The notes beneath the pieces are model-generated. The model was not told the DNA's origin. It did not search any database and worked only from the letters and a program-made list of their open reading frames with translations. A stretch of DNA of 18,708 nt from Lachnospiraceae bacterium (GTDB lineage: Bacteria > Bacillota > Clostridia > Lachnospirales > Lachnospiraceae), in NCBI GenBank assembly GCA_014804185.1, contig JAAVAG010000162.1, positions 1-18,708 of the forward strand, read 5' to 3'. Position 1 is the stretch's first letter. Each line of letters starts with the position of its first letter. The position numbers were made by a program, and so were the translations under genes. Below are positions 8,109 through 15,994 of this stretch, one piece after another.

Positions 8109-9419
8109 ATGAGAAAAATCACAGGAAAGAGAATGTCGGCCATAATGCGAAGACTGGTCAGCCTGGGGCTGGCTGCGGTATTGTTTGCAACGCTTCTGAC
8201 AGGCTGCGGGAAGGGGAGCAAGGATAAGAATACCTTTACTTTTGCAACCTGGGCTGCGGGAACGGAACTGCAGGAATTCCAGGCCATTATTGACAAGGTT
8301 AACGAGGAGGCGAACGGCGAGTTCAAAATTGAAGTGCTCAGCATACCCTCCGACTATTATGTGAAAATTTCTACGAAGATCGCGGCAAAGACCTGCCCGG
8401 ATTTTTTCTGGCTGACGCAGGAACTGATTTCCAAGTATGCGCAGATGGGCGCGCTGGCGGATCTCACGGAACAGTTCCAAAACAGCGAGAATCTGACGCC
8501 GGATATGTATTATGAGGGTGTGATTTCTTCCGCCAGATATGCGGGCTCCTACTGGGGGCTGCCCTGGATTGCCAATCCGATCATCGTATATTACAACAAA
8601 GACATGTTTGACGAGTTTAACGTGCCTTATCCTGCCGCGGACGACGACTGGACCTGGGAAGAATTTCTGGATATATGCCGCGAATTCAGCGGAAAGGAAT
8701 ATCGGGGAAATAAGGTGTACGGAACTGTAATTGACGGCTGGCCCAATATAGAGACCTTTATCTGGGCGGGCGGCGGAGACATCATTGCGCCGGACGGAGA
8801 GACAATCATTCTGAACTCACCTGAGGCAAAAAAGGGAATGGGATATCTGCAGACCATCGTATCCGAGGGATTGAGTCCCAGGTACGCGGAGGTGGCAAGC
8901 CTTGGCGACAACAACGTATGGTATGAAAAGCAGCGCGTGGCCATGTATTTCGGCGGAATGCAGGACAACTTTGAAAAGAAAGTGGCAGAGATGGACGAGA
9001 GCGAGCGGTTTGAGATCGGGTACGCTCCCATGCCTGTATGCGACGACGGCGGCGCATGGAGTTTTGACTGGACGGCATCTACGGTTATGGCCAAATCCCT
9101 GGAGGGGGACGAACTGGCATACAAGGCTCTGGAAGCGGTGACGCAGGCGTTCTTTGAGTGGAAGATTGCGCCTCCTGTGAAAGGCTCTCTGGAAAATGTA
9201 GTTAAAATCAACCCGCAGAAAGAGGCGGCAATGGACACAATCGCTTATACGATGGATTATGCCCGCTCTGCATACTATATTCCGGAATGGTCCGACATCA
9301 ACGATAAACTCTGGTACAATCTGTATGTTTCGCTTTTAAACGATGCGGAGTTTGATTATGAAGGGAAAATGGATGAGATTCAGACGTATTCCGAGGGACT
9401 GGTGAAGGACAGAAAATAG
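8109..9419 (+). CDS. Sugar ABC transporter substrate-binding lipoprotein
   Basis: About 436-aa extracellular solute-binding protein of the family 1 (MalE-like) type. The N-terminus has basic residues, a hydrophobic stretch and a lipobox LLTGC, with the lipidated cysteine at residue 33, so the mature protein is anchored outside the membrane. The mature part starts with a beta strand FTFATWA as in sugar-binding proteins, and contains aromatic-rich ligand-binding regions (GLPWIANPIIVYYNKDMF near residue 150; DWTWEEF; YAPMPVCDDGGAW). Two starts are possible: GTG 8106 or ATG 8109, both served by AGGAGG at 8094-8099; ATG is preferred. The two permease genes follow directly. Since GH130 and DUF1861 genes share the operon, the ligand is probably a manno-oligosaccharide (inference). 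Confidence 0.9.
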   Translation: MRKITGKRMSAIMRRLVSLGLAAVLFATLLTGCGKGSKDKNTFTFATWAAGTELQEFQAIIDKVNEEANGEFKIEVLSIPSDYYVKISTKIAAKTCPDFFWLTQELISKYAQMGALADLTEQFQNSENLTPDMYYEGVISSARYAGSYWGLPWIANPIIVYYNKDMFDEFNVPYPAADDDWTWEEFLDICREFSGKEYRGNKVYGTVIDGWPNIETFIWAGGGDIIAPDGETIILNSPEAKKGMGYLQTIVSEGLSPRYAEVASLGDNNVWYEKQRVAMYFGGMQDNFEKKVAEMDESERFEIGYAPMPVCDDGGAWSFDWTASTVMAKSLEGDELAYKALEAVTQAFFEWKIAPPVKGSLENVVKINPQKEAAMDTIAYTMDYARSAYYIPEWSDINDKLWYNLYVSLLNDAEFDYEGKMDEIQTYSEGLVKDRK

Positions 9420-9434
9420 ACGGAGGGTTGATTT

Positions 9435-10295
9435 ATGAGGGAAAAGCGACAGAGGGCAGGTTTCTATTTTGTACTGCCGTGGCTGATTGGTCTGTGCGTG
9501 TTTACGGCGCTGCCCATGCTGGCAGCCGTATATATCGGCATGACAGACTGGGATATTGTGGGGAATGCCTCATTTGTCGGATTTGATAATTACATTAAGC
9601 TGTTTCAGGAGGAGGCATTTGTCAGGAGCCTTTGGGTGACCATTCGGTACGCGGTGTTGGCGGTGCCGCTGATTATTGCCACCTCCCTGGCCATAGCGGT
9701 TCTGGTATCCAGGAACAACAGGGGCGTAGGAGTTTTCCGGGTTATTTATTATATGCCTGCCATCGTATCCGGCGTGGCTGTGGCCATTGTGTTTAAATGG
9801 ATTCTGGATCCCAGCTACGGACTTCTGAACGGCGTTTTGTCTTTCTTCCATATACAGGGGCCGGACTGGCTGTATGATCCCGCATGGGTTCTGCCGTCCT
9901 ACCTGATCATGGCGGTGTGGGGCGCAGGCGGAGGGCTGCTGACTTATCTGGCGGCGTTAAAGGATATCCCAGAGGATCTCTACGGAGCCGCAATGATAGA
10001 CGGAGCCAACACATTCCAGAAAGTGCGTTATATCACGGTTCCGCTTATGACTCCAATTATATTTTATAACCTTGTGCTGGGAATCATCGGCGCTTTCCGA
10101 AAGTTTACGGATGCCTATGTGCTGGGAGGAGCCGGAAAAGAAGGCAATTTCTACATGGTCTACCTGTATGAGGAGGCGTTCGGGCATTACCGGATGGGGT
10201 ATGCGACGGCGCTTGCATGGGTTCTGTTCGTCATCATCCTGCTGTTGACATTTGTTGTCAACTGGACAAAGAAATACTGGGTATACAGCGAATAG
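9435..10295 (+). CDS. Carbohydrate ABC transporter permease, MalF/UgpA type
   Basis: 286-aa membrane protein with about six transmembrane helices, the usual length for Firmicute MalF-type sugar permeases. The start RAGFYFVLPWLIGLCVFTALPM is family-typical for helix 1, and the cytoplasmic EAA loop that docks the ATPase is visible as EDLYGAAMIDGANTFQ (about residues 180-196). It forms the channel with the MalG-type protein encoded next. The gene starts 15 nt after the binding-protein stop with a GGAGG ribosome binding site. No ATPase gene is in the operon; such systems normally use a shared MsmX/MsmK-type ATPase from elsewhere in the genome (family knowledge). Confidence 0.92.
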   Translation: MREKRQRAGFYFVLPWLIGLCVFTALPMLAAVYIGMTDWDIVGNASFVGFDNYIKLFQEEAFVRSLWVTIRYAVLAVPLIIATSLAIAVLVSRNNRGVGVFRVIYYMPAIVSGVAVAIVFKWILDPSYGLLNGVLSFFHIQGPDWLYDPAWVLPSYLIMAVWGAGGGLLTYLAALKDIPEDLYGAAMIDGANTFQKVRYITVPLMTPIIFYNLVLGIIGAFRKFTDAYVLGGAGKEGNFYMVYLYEEAFGHYRMGYATALAWVLFVIILLLTFVVNWTKKYWVYSE

Positions 10296-10361
10296 AAAAA
10301 TATCTGTGACAGGAACTGCGGGATACCGAAAACTTACAGGATGAATGGGAGAATGGAGAGT

Positions 10362-11222
10362 ATGAGTGTTGAAAAAGTGAAAAAACCCGGAACACACATG
10401 GGAAAAGTCAGGCTCGTGCTGTGGTATGTGGTGGCGATTGCGGGTTCGCTCATCATGCTGCTGCCTTTTGTATGGATGATCAGCACAAGCTTAAAAACGG
10501 AAAATGAGATCTTCACCGTGCCGATCAGGTGGCTGCCCACCCAGTTTACCATACAGAATTATATCAAGGCGCTGGAGGTCGTACCGATCCTGAAGTGCAT
10601 GCTGAACACAGTGATTATCGCCGTACCCAAGATTATCGGAGAGGTGTTTGTGTCCGCCCTGGTGGCGTTCGGTTTTGCCAGGTTTGAGTTTAAAGGGCGG
10701 AACGTGATGTTTATGATCATGCTGGCCACCATGATGCTGCCTTACGAGGTGACGATGATCCCTACCTTTATGGCATGGTCCACGCTGGGCTTTGCGGACA
10801 GTTATGTGCCGCTTGTGCTGCCGGCATTCTGCGGGTCGGCGTCGTTTATCTTCTTTCTGCGCATGTATTTTGAGACGGTGCCCAGAGATTATGAAGAGGC
10901 AGCATGGATAGACGGTGCGTCCAATATGAGAGTGTTCCGCATGGTTTTTCTCCCGCTGGCAAAGCCGGCGCTGATCACGATCTGTCTGTGGTCGTTTATG
11001 GGAACCTGGAACGATCTGCTGGGACAGTTGATTTACATTGATTCCCAGGAGAAATATACGATACAGCTGGCGCTGGCTTCTTTCAGCTCCATGACCGGCG
11101 AAACGCTGTGGGGACCGCTGATGGCGGCATCATTTATGGCATTGATCCCTGTACTTGTCCTGCTTCTTTACGCTCAGAAGTATTTTATGGAGGGTGTGAA
11201 GATGGGAGGCATCAAGGGATAG
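10362..11222 (+). CDS. Carbohydrate ABC transporter permease, MalG/UgpE type
   Basis: About 286-aa inner-membrane permease with six predicted helices. Helix 1 is followed by the family-typical PFVWMISTSLKTENEIF, and the ATPase-contacting EAA loop appears as RDYEEAAWIDGASNMRVF (about residues 180-197); the C-terminus ends KYFMEGVKMGGIKG as in many sugar permeases. Start choice is uncertain: ATG 10341 has no useful ribosome binding site, while ATG 10362 has GGGAG at 10347-10351 and GGAG at 10355-10358, so 10362 is preferred; 10341 would add 7 residues. It lies about 65 nt after the first permease gene and completes the importer for the operon's sugar. Confidence 0.9.
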   Translation: MSVEKVKKPGTHMGKVRLVLWYVVAIAGSLIMLLPFVWMISTSLKTENEIFTVPIRWLPTQFTIQNYIKALEVVPILKCMLNTVIIAVPKIIGEVFVSALVAFGFARFEFKGRNVMFMIMLATMMLPYEVTMIPTFMAWSTLGFADSYVPLVLPAFCGSASFIFFLRMYFETVPRDYEEAAWIDGASNMRVFRMVFLPLAKPALITICLWSFMGTWNDLLGQLIYIDSQEKYTIQLALASFSSMTGETLWGPLMAASFMALIPVLVLLLYAQKYFMEGVKMGGIKG

Positions 11223-11264
11223 GCAATAAAACATATCAACATATTCAAATGGAGGGAAATTAAG

Positions 11265-11828
11265 ATGAAAAAGAAATTATTGGCACTTGGCTTGGCGGCA
11301 GTCATGGCAATGGGATGCCTGACAGGATGCGGAGACAGCGCGGGAAGCGGCTGGACAGAGGCACAGCATTTTACCTACAAGGATATCTCTTCCTGGACGA
11401 CCATGCAGACCCCTTCCGAGGGCAGCGGAGCAGGTAAAGTGGTTGCGACAAACGATGCGGACGGCTATACGACGATCCAGGCCGCGGATGACGGCTGGGG
11501 CGGTGTGGAGTCCGGATATTTTGAGATCGACCTGGCAAAGGAGCCCATGATCCTGGCAAAGATTTTTGAGAATCCCGACGAATATAAGTGGGGCATGAAG
11601 ATCGTTCCGGAAAACCCGATAGCGGATCATGAGTGGGGATGCTATATCATTGATGACAACAATCTGAAATGGAACAAATATGCGGGCATAGACCTCAGAG
11701 AGACTCTTGGAGACGACTTTATCAGTATCTATGGGGAGCAGAGCAAGATCAAGCTTTGGATCTATCCCACAGGCGGTCCGGAAGCTACCGTTTCCGTATC
11801 CGAGATCCTCATCATGAACACAAAATAA
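11265..11828 (+). CDS. Small secreted lipoprotein of unknown function
   Basis: 187-aa protein with a clear lipoprotein signal: MKKK, a hydrophobic core, and lipobox CLTGC with the modified cysteine at residue 22. The mature part (about 165 residues) is acidic and rich in Trp, Gly and Tyr (GWTEAQHF, SSWTTMQTP, DDGWGGVESGYFEIDL, HEWGCYIID, IKLWIYPTGG), alternating in a way that suggests a single beta-sandwich, as in carbohydrate-binding modules; the ending ATVSVSEILIMNTK looks like a final strand pair. I recognise no named family. It sits between the permease and the 648-aa lipoprotein genes, with a strong GGAGGG ribosome binding site, and probably helps capture the glycan at the cell surface (inference). 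Confidence 0.82.
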   Translation: MKKKLLALGLAAVMAMGCLTGCGDSAGSGWTEAQHFTYKDISSWTTMQTPSEGSGAGKVVATNDADGYTTIQAADDGWGGVESGYFEIDLAKEPMILAKIFENPDEYKWGMKIVPENPIADHEWGCYIIDDNNLKWNKYAGIDLRETLGDDFISIYGEQSKIKLWIYPTGGPEATVSVSEILIMNTK

Positions 11829-11842
11829 TCTGCAGTCGCGAA

Positions 11843-11872
11843 AATAGGGTGGAAGGGAACTTTCACCCTATT
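11843..11872 (+). other. Intergenic RNA hairpin without U-tract
   Basis: Arms AATAGGGTGGAA and TTTCACCCTATT (11843-11854 and 11861-11872) pair over 12 positions with one G-U, closing a 6-nt loop GGGAAC. It is followed by CGTATAAAAAGA, not a T-run, so it is unlikely to be an efficient terminator. Between the transporter-side genes and the enzyme-side genes it may stabilise the upstream mRNA 3' end or mark a processing point (inference). Confidence 0.7.
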
Positions 11873-11907
11873 CGTATAAAAAGACATCCACAGCATAGGA
11901 GACGATT

Positions 11908-13854
11908 ATGAAGAGAATAACGGCTTGTATACTGATCGTTATACTGGCGGTCACGGCGGTTGCCTGCGGCCGCGGCGAGACAAAAGAGGACGGGGAAGAG
12001 ATGACAGGGCAAAAGGAAGTGGCCCGTATTGCACGGTATGGCAGCGAATTTCCGGCAAATTATAAGCAGTTTGACTATACGGCGGCGGCCATGTCTTATG
12101 ATGCGCTTGTATTCGGCGGACAGGCGGAGGGCGCGTATTTTCCGCTGCTGTGGCAGGATGAGACATATGACACATTTGGCTTTGCGGCCTATGTGGGAGA
12201 CGGCAGGACCGGGACAGACGGTGCCCAGGAGGCGGTGGCAACCATCGCATCGGTGCTCAGCGGCACGCTGATGGGGACAGACAAGAGCAATCAGAACGGC
12301 GTCAATTATGTAAAGCAGCTCCATGCCTGGTTTTCGGAGAGTGAGAAAATTATCCTGAATAATCCAAGCGGCAGCAGCGAGGGTACATCCATGTGGTATC
12401 TGTTGTATCCTGCGATTCTGTTCGTTCAGGTGTCGGCCCATTATCCGGGGGAGGCTCAGATCAGGGAGGATGCGCTGGCGGCCATAGAAAGCTGGTATCA
12501 GGCTTACCTTGTGATGAAAGAAGAGGAAAATTTCGCATATACCGGTTTTGATTTTAAGCGGATGGAGCCCTATGAAAACGGTGTGTGGAGAGAGCCGGAC
12601 TGTGCCGCGGGAATTGCCGTGCTGATGCAGGCCGGATATGAGATGACGGGCAGAGAGGAATATGCGGAAGCGGTGCGCGGCTGCCTGGATTATATAGACG
12701 GATATTACGGAAGTTCACTGTATGAAGTGCTGCTGTATTTTGCTCCGGCTCTGGCCGCCAGGATGAACGCACAGCAGGGAACGGACTATGATATAGATGA
12801 TCTGCTTGGAGATGTCTTAAACGGCAGTTCCATACCAAGGGGCGGCTGGGGATCCATGGTCGGCACCTGGGGAGACTGCTGTGTGAACGGTCTGATGGGA
12901 AGTACAACGGACGGAGGCGGATACGCTTTTTCCATGAATACATTTGCGGGCGGATACGCGCTGGCGGGTCTGGCAAAGTATGACACCCGCTATGCCAGAG
13001 ACATGGGAATCTGGTTTCTGAACGCGGCGGCGGCGGCCAGGTATTTCTTCCCGGGACAGACGCCGGAGGAAAACCAGTCGGCGACGGGGAATGCACAGAC
13101 AATGTCGTTTTTGGAGACTGCCGGATGTGCGGTACCCTATGAGGGAATCCGTATGAGCAGCAATTCCAAAACTCCATGGGTGGGCGGCGATCCCACCGTA
13201 TACGGCTGGGCGGAGACGGATCTGTCTCTCTACAGCGGCGCACACACGGGGATGTTTGCCGCGGCGGCCGCAGCCACAGATGTGGAGGGAATCTGGAAAA
13301 TCAACTGCAATGTGGCGCAGCCAGGGGAACAGGAATATGCGACTTATCTTTTGTACAACCCGTATGAGGAGGAAAAGGAAGTGACCTACTTGCTTCCGGC
13401 GGGCAAGTGGGATCTGTTTGACAGTGTGCCAAAGGAGACAATCGTCCGGGATGCGGAGAACAGCGTTCTGCTGAAGCTGCAGCCGGGGCAGGCTGCAGTG
13501 GTAGTGGAACTGCCTGCGGGCGTCCTGATCACACACGAGAACGGCCGCTATACGGCGGATGGGATCTGGCTGGCTTCGGACACCGTGACAGTGCAGATTG
13601 CGGGACTGCAGAACAATGAATCCGTAAAAGGAAAGGTGACGCTGGATGTCCGGGTGATGTGTACGGACACGGGGAACAGTGTGAAAGAGATCGTGCTGGA
13701 GATAGACGGAAAGGAGACGGTCTACGGGGCGGATGAAAAAATAGTTTTCAAGACGGGGGATTATTCCTCCGGCAGCAAGACCGTGAATGTGACCGTACAG
13801 ATGTCGGACGGAAAGACAGATCATACCAGTATAAGACTGAACTTTGAGGAATAG
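11908..13854 (+). CDS. Large secreted lipoprotein, predicted helical-barrel carbohydrate-active protein
   Basis: 648-aa protein. The N-terminus is a lipoprotein-type signal (MKRIT, hydrophobic core, AVAC with the probable lipidated cysteine at residue 20; Ala at -3 is less usual). Residues about 50-470 are mostly amphipathic helices separated by Gly/aromatic loops (YHAWF-like, WREPDCAAGIAVLMQAGYEMTG, SIPRGGWGSMVGTWGDCC, GGGYAFSMNTFAGGYALAGL), the pattern of an (alpha/alpha) toroid as in several glycoside hydrolase and polysaccharide lyase families. About 470-550 is a beta domain (EEKEVTYLLPAGKWDLFDS, LQPGQAAVVVELPAG) and about 555-648 an Ig-like domain ending SDGKTDHTSIRLNFEE. I cannot assign a known family, and catalytic residues are not certain. 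It ends immediately before the GH130 gene, suggesting an extracellular role on the same glycan (inference). AGGAGA precedes the ATG. Confidence 0.85.
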   Translation: MKRITACILIVILAVTAVACGRGETKEDGEEMTGQKEVARIARYGSEFPANYKQFDYTAAAMSYDALVFGGQAEGAYFPLLWQDETYDTFGFAAYVGDGRTGTDGAQEAVATIASVLSGTLMGTDKSNQNGVNYVKQLHAWFSESEKIILNNPSGSSEGTSMWYLLYPAILFVQVSAHYPGEAQIREDALAAIESWYQAYLVMKEEENFAYTGFDFKRMEPYENGVWREPDCAAGIAVLMQAGYEMTGREEYAEAVRGCLDYIDGYYGSSLYEVLLYFAPALAARMNAQQGTDYDIDDLLGDVLNGSSIPRGGWGSMVGTWGDCCVNGLMGSTTDGGGYAFSMNTFAGGYALAGLAKYDTRYARDMGIWFLNAAAAARYFFPGQTPEENQSATGNAQTMSFLETAGCAVPYEGIRMSSNSKTPWVGGDPTVYGWAETDLSLYSGAHTGMFAAAAAATDVEGIWKINCNVAQPGEQEYATYLLYNPYEEEKEVTYLLPAGKWDLFDSVPKETIVRDAENSVLLKLQPGQAAVVVELPAGVLITHENGRYTADGIWLASDTVTVQIAGLQNNESVKGKVTLDVRVMCTDTGNSVKEIVLEIDGKETVYGADEKIVFKTGDYSSGSKTVNVTVQMSDGKTDHTSIRLNFEE

Positions 13855-13866
13855 GTGGAGAGAAAG

Positions 13867-14943
13867 ATGACGAGAGAACCCAAATATCCTGTTATTACAA
13901 CGGCGGACGTAAAGCCGTCCCGGGATTTTCTGAAAGTGGACGGAGTGTTCAACTGCGGAGCCGCGAAGCTGGGAGCGGAATATATTCTCCTGTGCAGAGT
14001 TGCGGAATCCTGTGCGCGTCAGGAAGAAGGCTATATCAGTATCCCGGTGTATGATGAGCGAGAGGACGATCTGAAAGTCGAAAAGATCAGTGTGGAGGAA
14101 CTGAGAAAGGAATACGACACAAAAGACTCCCGCATGATCTACCGGATCAATGAGAACGGTATAAGGAAGATCAAATATCTGACTTCCATCTCACATCTGC
14201 GCCTTGCCAGAAGCACCGACGGGATCCACTTTACCGTGGATCCGCAGCCTGCGCTGCCGCTGCAGGGAAAATATGAGAGATGGGGGATGGAAGACCCGCG
14301 TATTACCTATATGGAGGAAGAGGACAGATATTGCATCACCTATACGGCAGTGTCCGAACTGGGAGCCATGCCTGCACTGCTGATCACAAAAGATTTCAGA
14401 CACTTTGAGCGGGCGGGCGTAATTTTTCCGCCGGAGAATAAGGATGTGGTGATCTTTCCGCGGAAAATAGGGGGCAGTTACTATGCCTGCCACAGACCGG
14501 CGCCCTATGCGATCGGGAACCCGGACATCTGGACAGCTTCCTCGCCGGATCTGATTCACTGGGGCGAACACAGACATCTGTGCGGCATCTGTGAGAGCGG
14601 CTGGGATAACGGACGTATCGGAAGCGGGGTTCCGCCGATTTATATGCCGGAGGGATGGCTGCACATTTATCATGGAGCGGATAAGAACAACAGATATTGT
14701 CTGGGGCTGATGCTGACGGAACTTGACAGGCCCTGGGAGATCATTGTAAAGACCGAGAGACCGATTATGGAACCGGAGGCGGATTACGAGAAAGAAGGAT
14801 TTTTTGGAGGCGTTGTGTTTGCCTGCGGCTGTGTGCAGGAAGAATCTGCGCTGATCGTCTATTATGGAGCGGCGGACGACAAGATCGCCCGGGCGAAGAT
14901 ATCCATGGAGGAGATCCGCGGCATGTTGAACCTCTCCGTATAG
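13867..14943 (+). CDS. GH130 family beta-mannoside phosphorylase-type enzyme
   Basis: 358-aa five-bladed beta-propeller enzyme of glycoside hydrolase family 130. Clear landmarks: GMEDPR (residues 140-145) with D143 the expected catalytic acid, PRKIGGSYYACHRP (198-211) with H209/R210, and WLHIYHGAD (264-272). Retention of the Arg/His set around the phosphate pocket fits a phosphorylase rather than the hydrolase subgroup, but this is inferred without a structure alignment. The family splits beta-linked mannosides with phosphate to mannose 1-phosphate; linkage (beta-1,4 or beta-1,2) cannot be decided here. There is no signal peptide, so it is cytoplasmic and acts on imported oligosaccharides. 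Start: GTG 13855 directly follows the upstream stop, but ATG 13867 has GGAG at 13857-13860 at ideal spacing and is preferred. Confidence 0.9.
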   Translation: MTREPKYPVITTADVKPSRDFLKVDGVFNCGAAKLGAEYILLCRVAESCARQEEGYISIPVYDEREDDLKVEKISVEELRKEYDTKDSRMIYRINENGIRKIKYLTSISHLRLARSTDGIHFTVDPQPALPLQGKYERWGMEDPRITYMEEEDRYCITYTAVSELGAMPALLITKDFRHFERAGVIFPPENKDVVIFPRKIGGSYYACHRPAPYAIGNPDIWTASSPDLIHWGEHRHLCGICESGWDNGRIGSGVPPIYMPEGWLHIYHGADKNNRYCLGLMLTELDRPWEIIVKTERPIMEPEADYEKEGFFGGVVFACGCVQEESALIVYYGAADDKIARAKISMEEIRGMLNLSV

Positions 14944-15004
14944 AGACCGGCGGTGAAATGCGGAAACAGAGGAGATAAAAGCAGGAAAGGAGTATCATAC
15001 AAAA

Positions 15005-15922
15005 ATGAAAACAATATGGGAGATGCTGGAGAAACACAGAGAAGAAATCGGAGAAAAGAAAACGGATGCAGCGCGCCTTGTATTTCAGGGGGTAGATGGA
15101 TTTGATGTATACAACCCTACGGCGCCTTTTCTCTATCAGGGCAGAAAAATCATATGCGCCAGGGTGGAAAAGCGGGACAGCGAAAAATCACAGGCCGTGT
15201 TTTTTGAGGAAGTACAGGAAAATGTTTACCGTGTGATCGAGGGATGGAGGCGGTATGAACTGCAGGATCCCAGCATTGCCAGAGTGAAAGGACACTATGT
15301 GCTGGGCGGCACGGAGGTGTTCCCGCATCCGGAAAATCCCGAGTGGGTATGCTGGCACACGACATTTTATTATGGAACCGATCTGGAGCATATGGAGAGG
15401 CTGGCGGACGGACCCAGCGGGATGAAAGATGTGCGTCTGGTGGAACTGGCGGATAAAAGAATCGGTATTTTTACAAGACCCCAGGGGGAAAAAGGAGGCC
15501 GCGGTAAGATCGGATTTACAGTTGTGGATGATTTTTCGGGAGTGACGGCACAGGTTATGGAGGATGCGCCCCTGCTGGATCTTTTCAGAGAAGAGGAATG
15601 GGGAGGCGTAAACGAGGCATTTCTCCTTGCGGACGGCAGAGTGGGCGTGTTGGGGCATATCGCGTGTTTCCAGCCGGATGAGGTGCGCCACTATTTCCCC
15701 ATGGCGTTTGTGTTTGATCCGGTTACACGGGAGTATACCGAACCCAAAATTCTGGCCGAGCGGAAAGAATTTCTTCCCGGTCCCAGCAAGAGGCCTGATC
15801 TGGTTGACGTTCTGTTCAGCGGCGGTATTGTGCGGGCAGGTGAGGAAACAGTGCTCTATGTGGGCGTTTCCGACTGCGAAGTGCAAAATATAGTTGTGTC
15901 CGATCCCTTTCAAGGTGTATAA
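15005..15922 (+). CDS. DUF1861 protein, propeller family possibly of GT108 type
   Basis: 305-aa cytoplasmic protein matching the DUF1861 family along its length: YELQDPS (residues 84-90), GMKDVRLVEL (139-148), TRPQGEKGGRGKIGF (about 158-172), EEWGGVNEAFLL, GHIACFQPDEVRHYFP, KRPDLVDVLFSGGIVR. It is related in shape to GH130-like propellers; the QDP motif at D88 may correspond to GH130's EDPR. Pfam's description of DUF1861, as I recall it, mentions Leishmania members, and Leishmania enzymes of the related GT108 group make and phosphorolyse beta-1,2-mannan; applying that here is inference. Pairing with GH130 in one operon supports a mannoside role. The Shine-Dalgarno AAAGGAG (14986-14992) is 12 nt from the ATG, rather distant, with no better start seen. 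A promoter-like TATAAT overlaps its stop codon. Confidence 0.85.
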   Translation: MKTIWEMLEKHREEIGEKKTDAARLVFQGVDGFDVYNPTAPFLYQGRKIICARVEKRDSEKSQAVFFEEVQENVYRVIEGWRRYELQDPSIARVKGHYVLGGTEVFPHPENPEWVCWHTTFYYGTDLEHMERLADGPSGMKDVRLVELADKRIGIFTRPQGEKGGRGKIGFTVVDDFSGVTAQVMEDAPLLDLFREEEWGGVNEAFLLADGRVGVLGHIACFQPDEVRHYFPMAFVFDPVTREYTEPKILAERKEFLPGPSKRPDLVDVLFSGGIVRAGEETVLYVGVSDCEVQNIVVSDPFQGV

Positions 15923-15923
15923 T
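15894..15923 (+). promoter_or_regulatory. Predicted promoter of the LacI-family regulator gene
   Basis: A perfect -10 TATAAT (15918-15923) overlaps the TAA stop of the DUF1861 gene; TTGTGT (15894-15899) lies 18 nt upstream as a weak -35 (3 of 6). It would give the regulator its own transcript starting near 15930, passing through the hairpin at 15953-15980. Confidence 0.45.
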
Positions 15924-15952
15924 AAGCAATCATATAGAATTGTGGGAAAGGG

Positions 15953-15980
15953 GATTCCCGTCTGACAGGAATCTTTTTTT
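15953..15980 (+). terminator. Terminator between the operon and the regulator gene (possible attenuator)
   Basis: Stem GATTCC / GGAATC (15953-15958 with 15968-15973), 9-nt loop, then seven T residues (15974-15980) immediately before the regulator's ribosome binding site. It should end the DUF1861 operon transcript, but it also lies in the 5' leader of any regulator mRNA. An upstream alternative hairpin GGGAA / TTCCC (15944-15948 with 15955-15959) would sequester the terminator's left arm. The stem is short, so efficiency is uncertain. Confidence 0.65.
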
Positions 15981-15994
15981 CGGGAGGGATGTTT

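Noticed and set aside
11843..11872. Rho-independent terminator between the 187-aa and 648-aa lipoprotein genes
   Set aside because: The stem is good but no T-run follows it, so termination is unlikely.
12817..13824. 335-codon minus-strand frame opposite the 648-aa lipoprotein gene
   Set aside because: The plus strand has a signal peptide, a ribosome binding site and domain structure; the minus translation is Arg/His/Ser-rich without a plausible fold.
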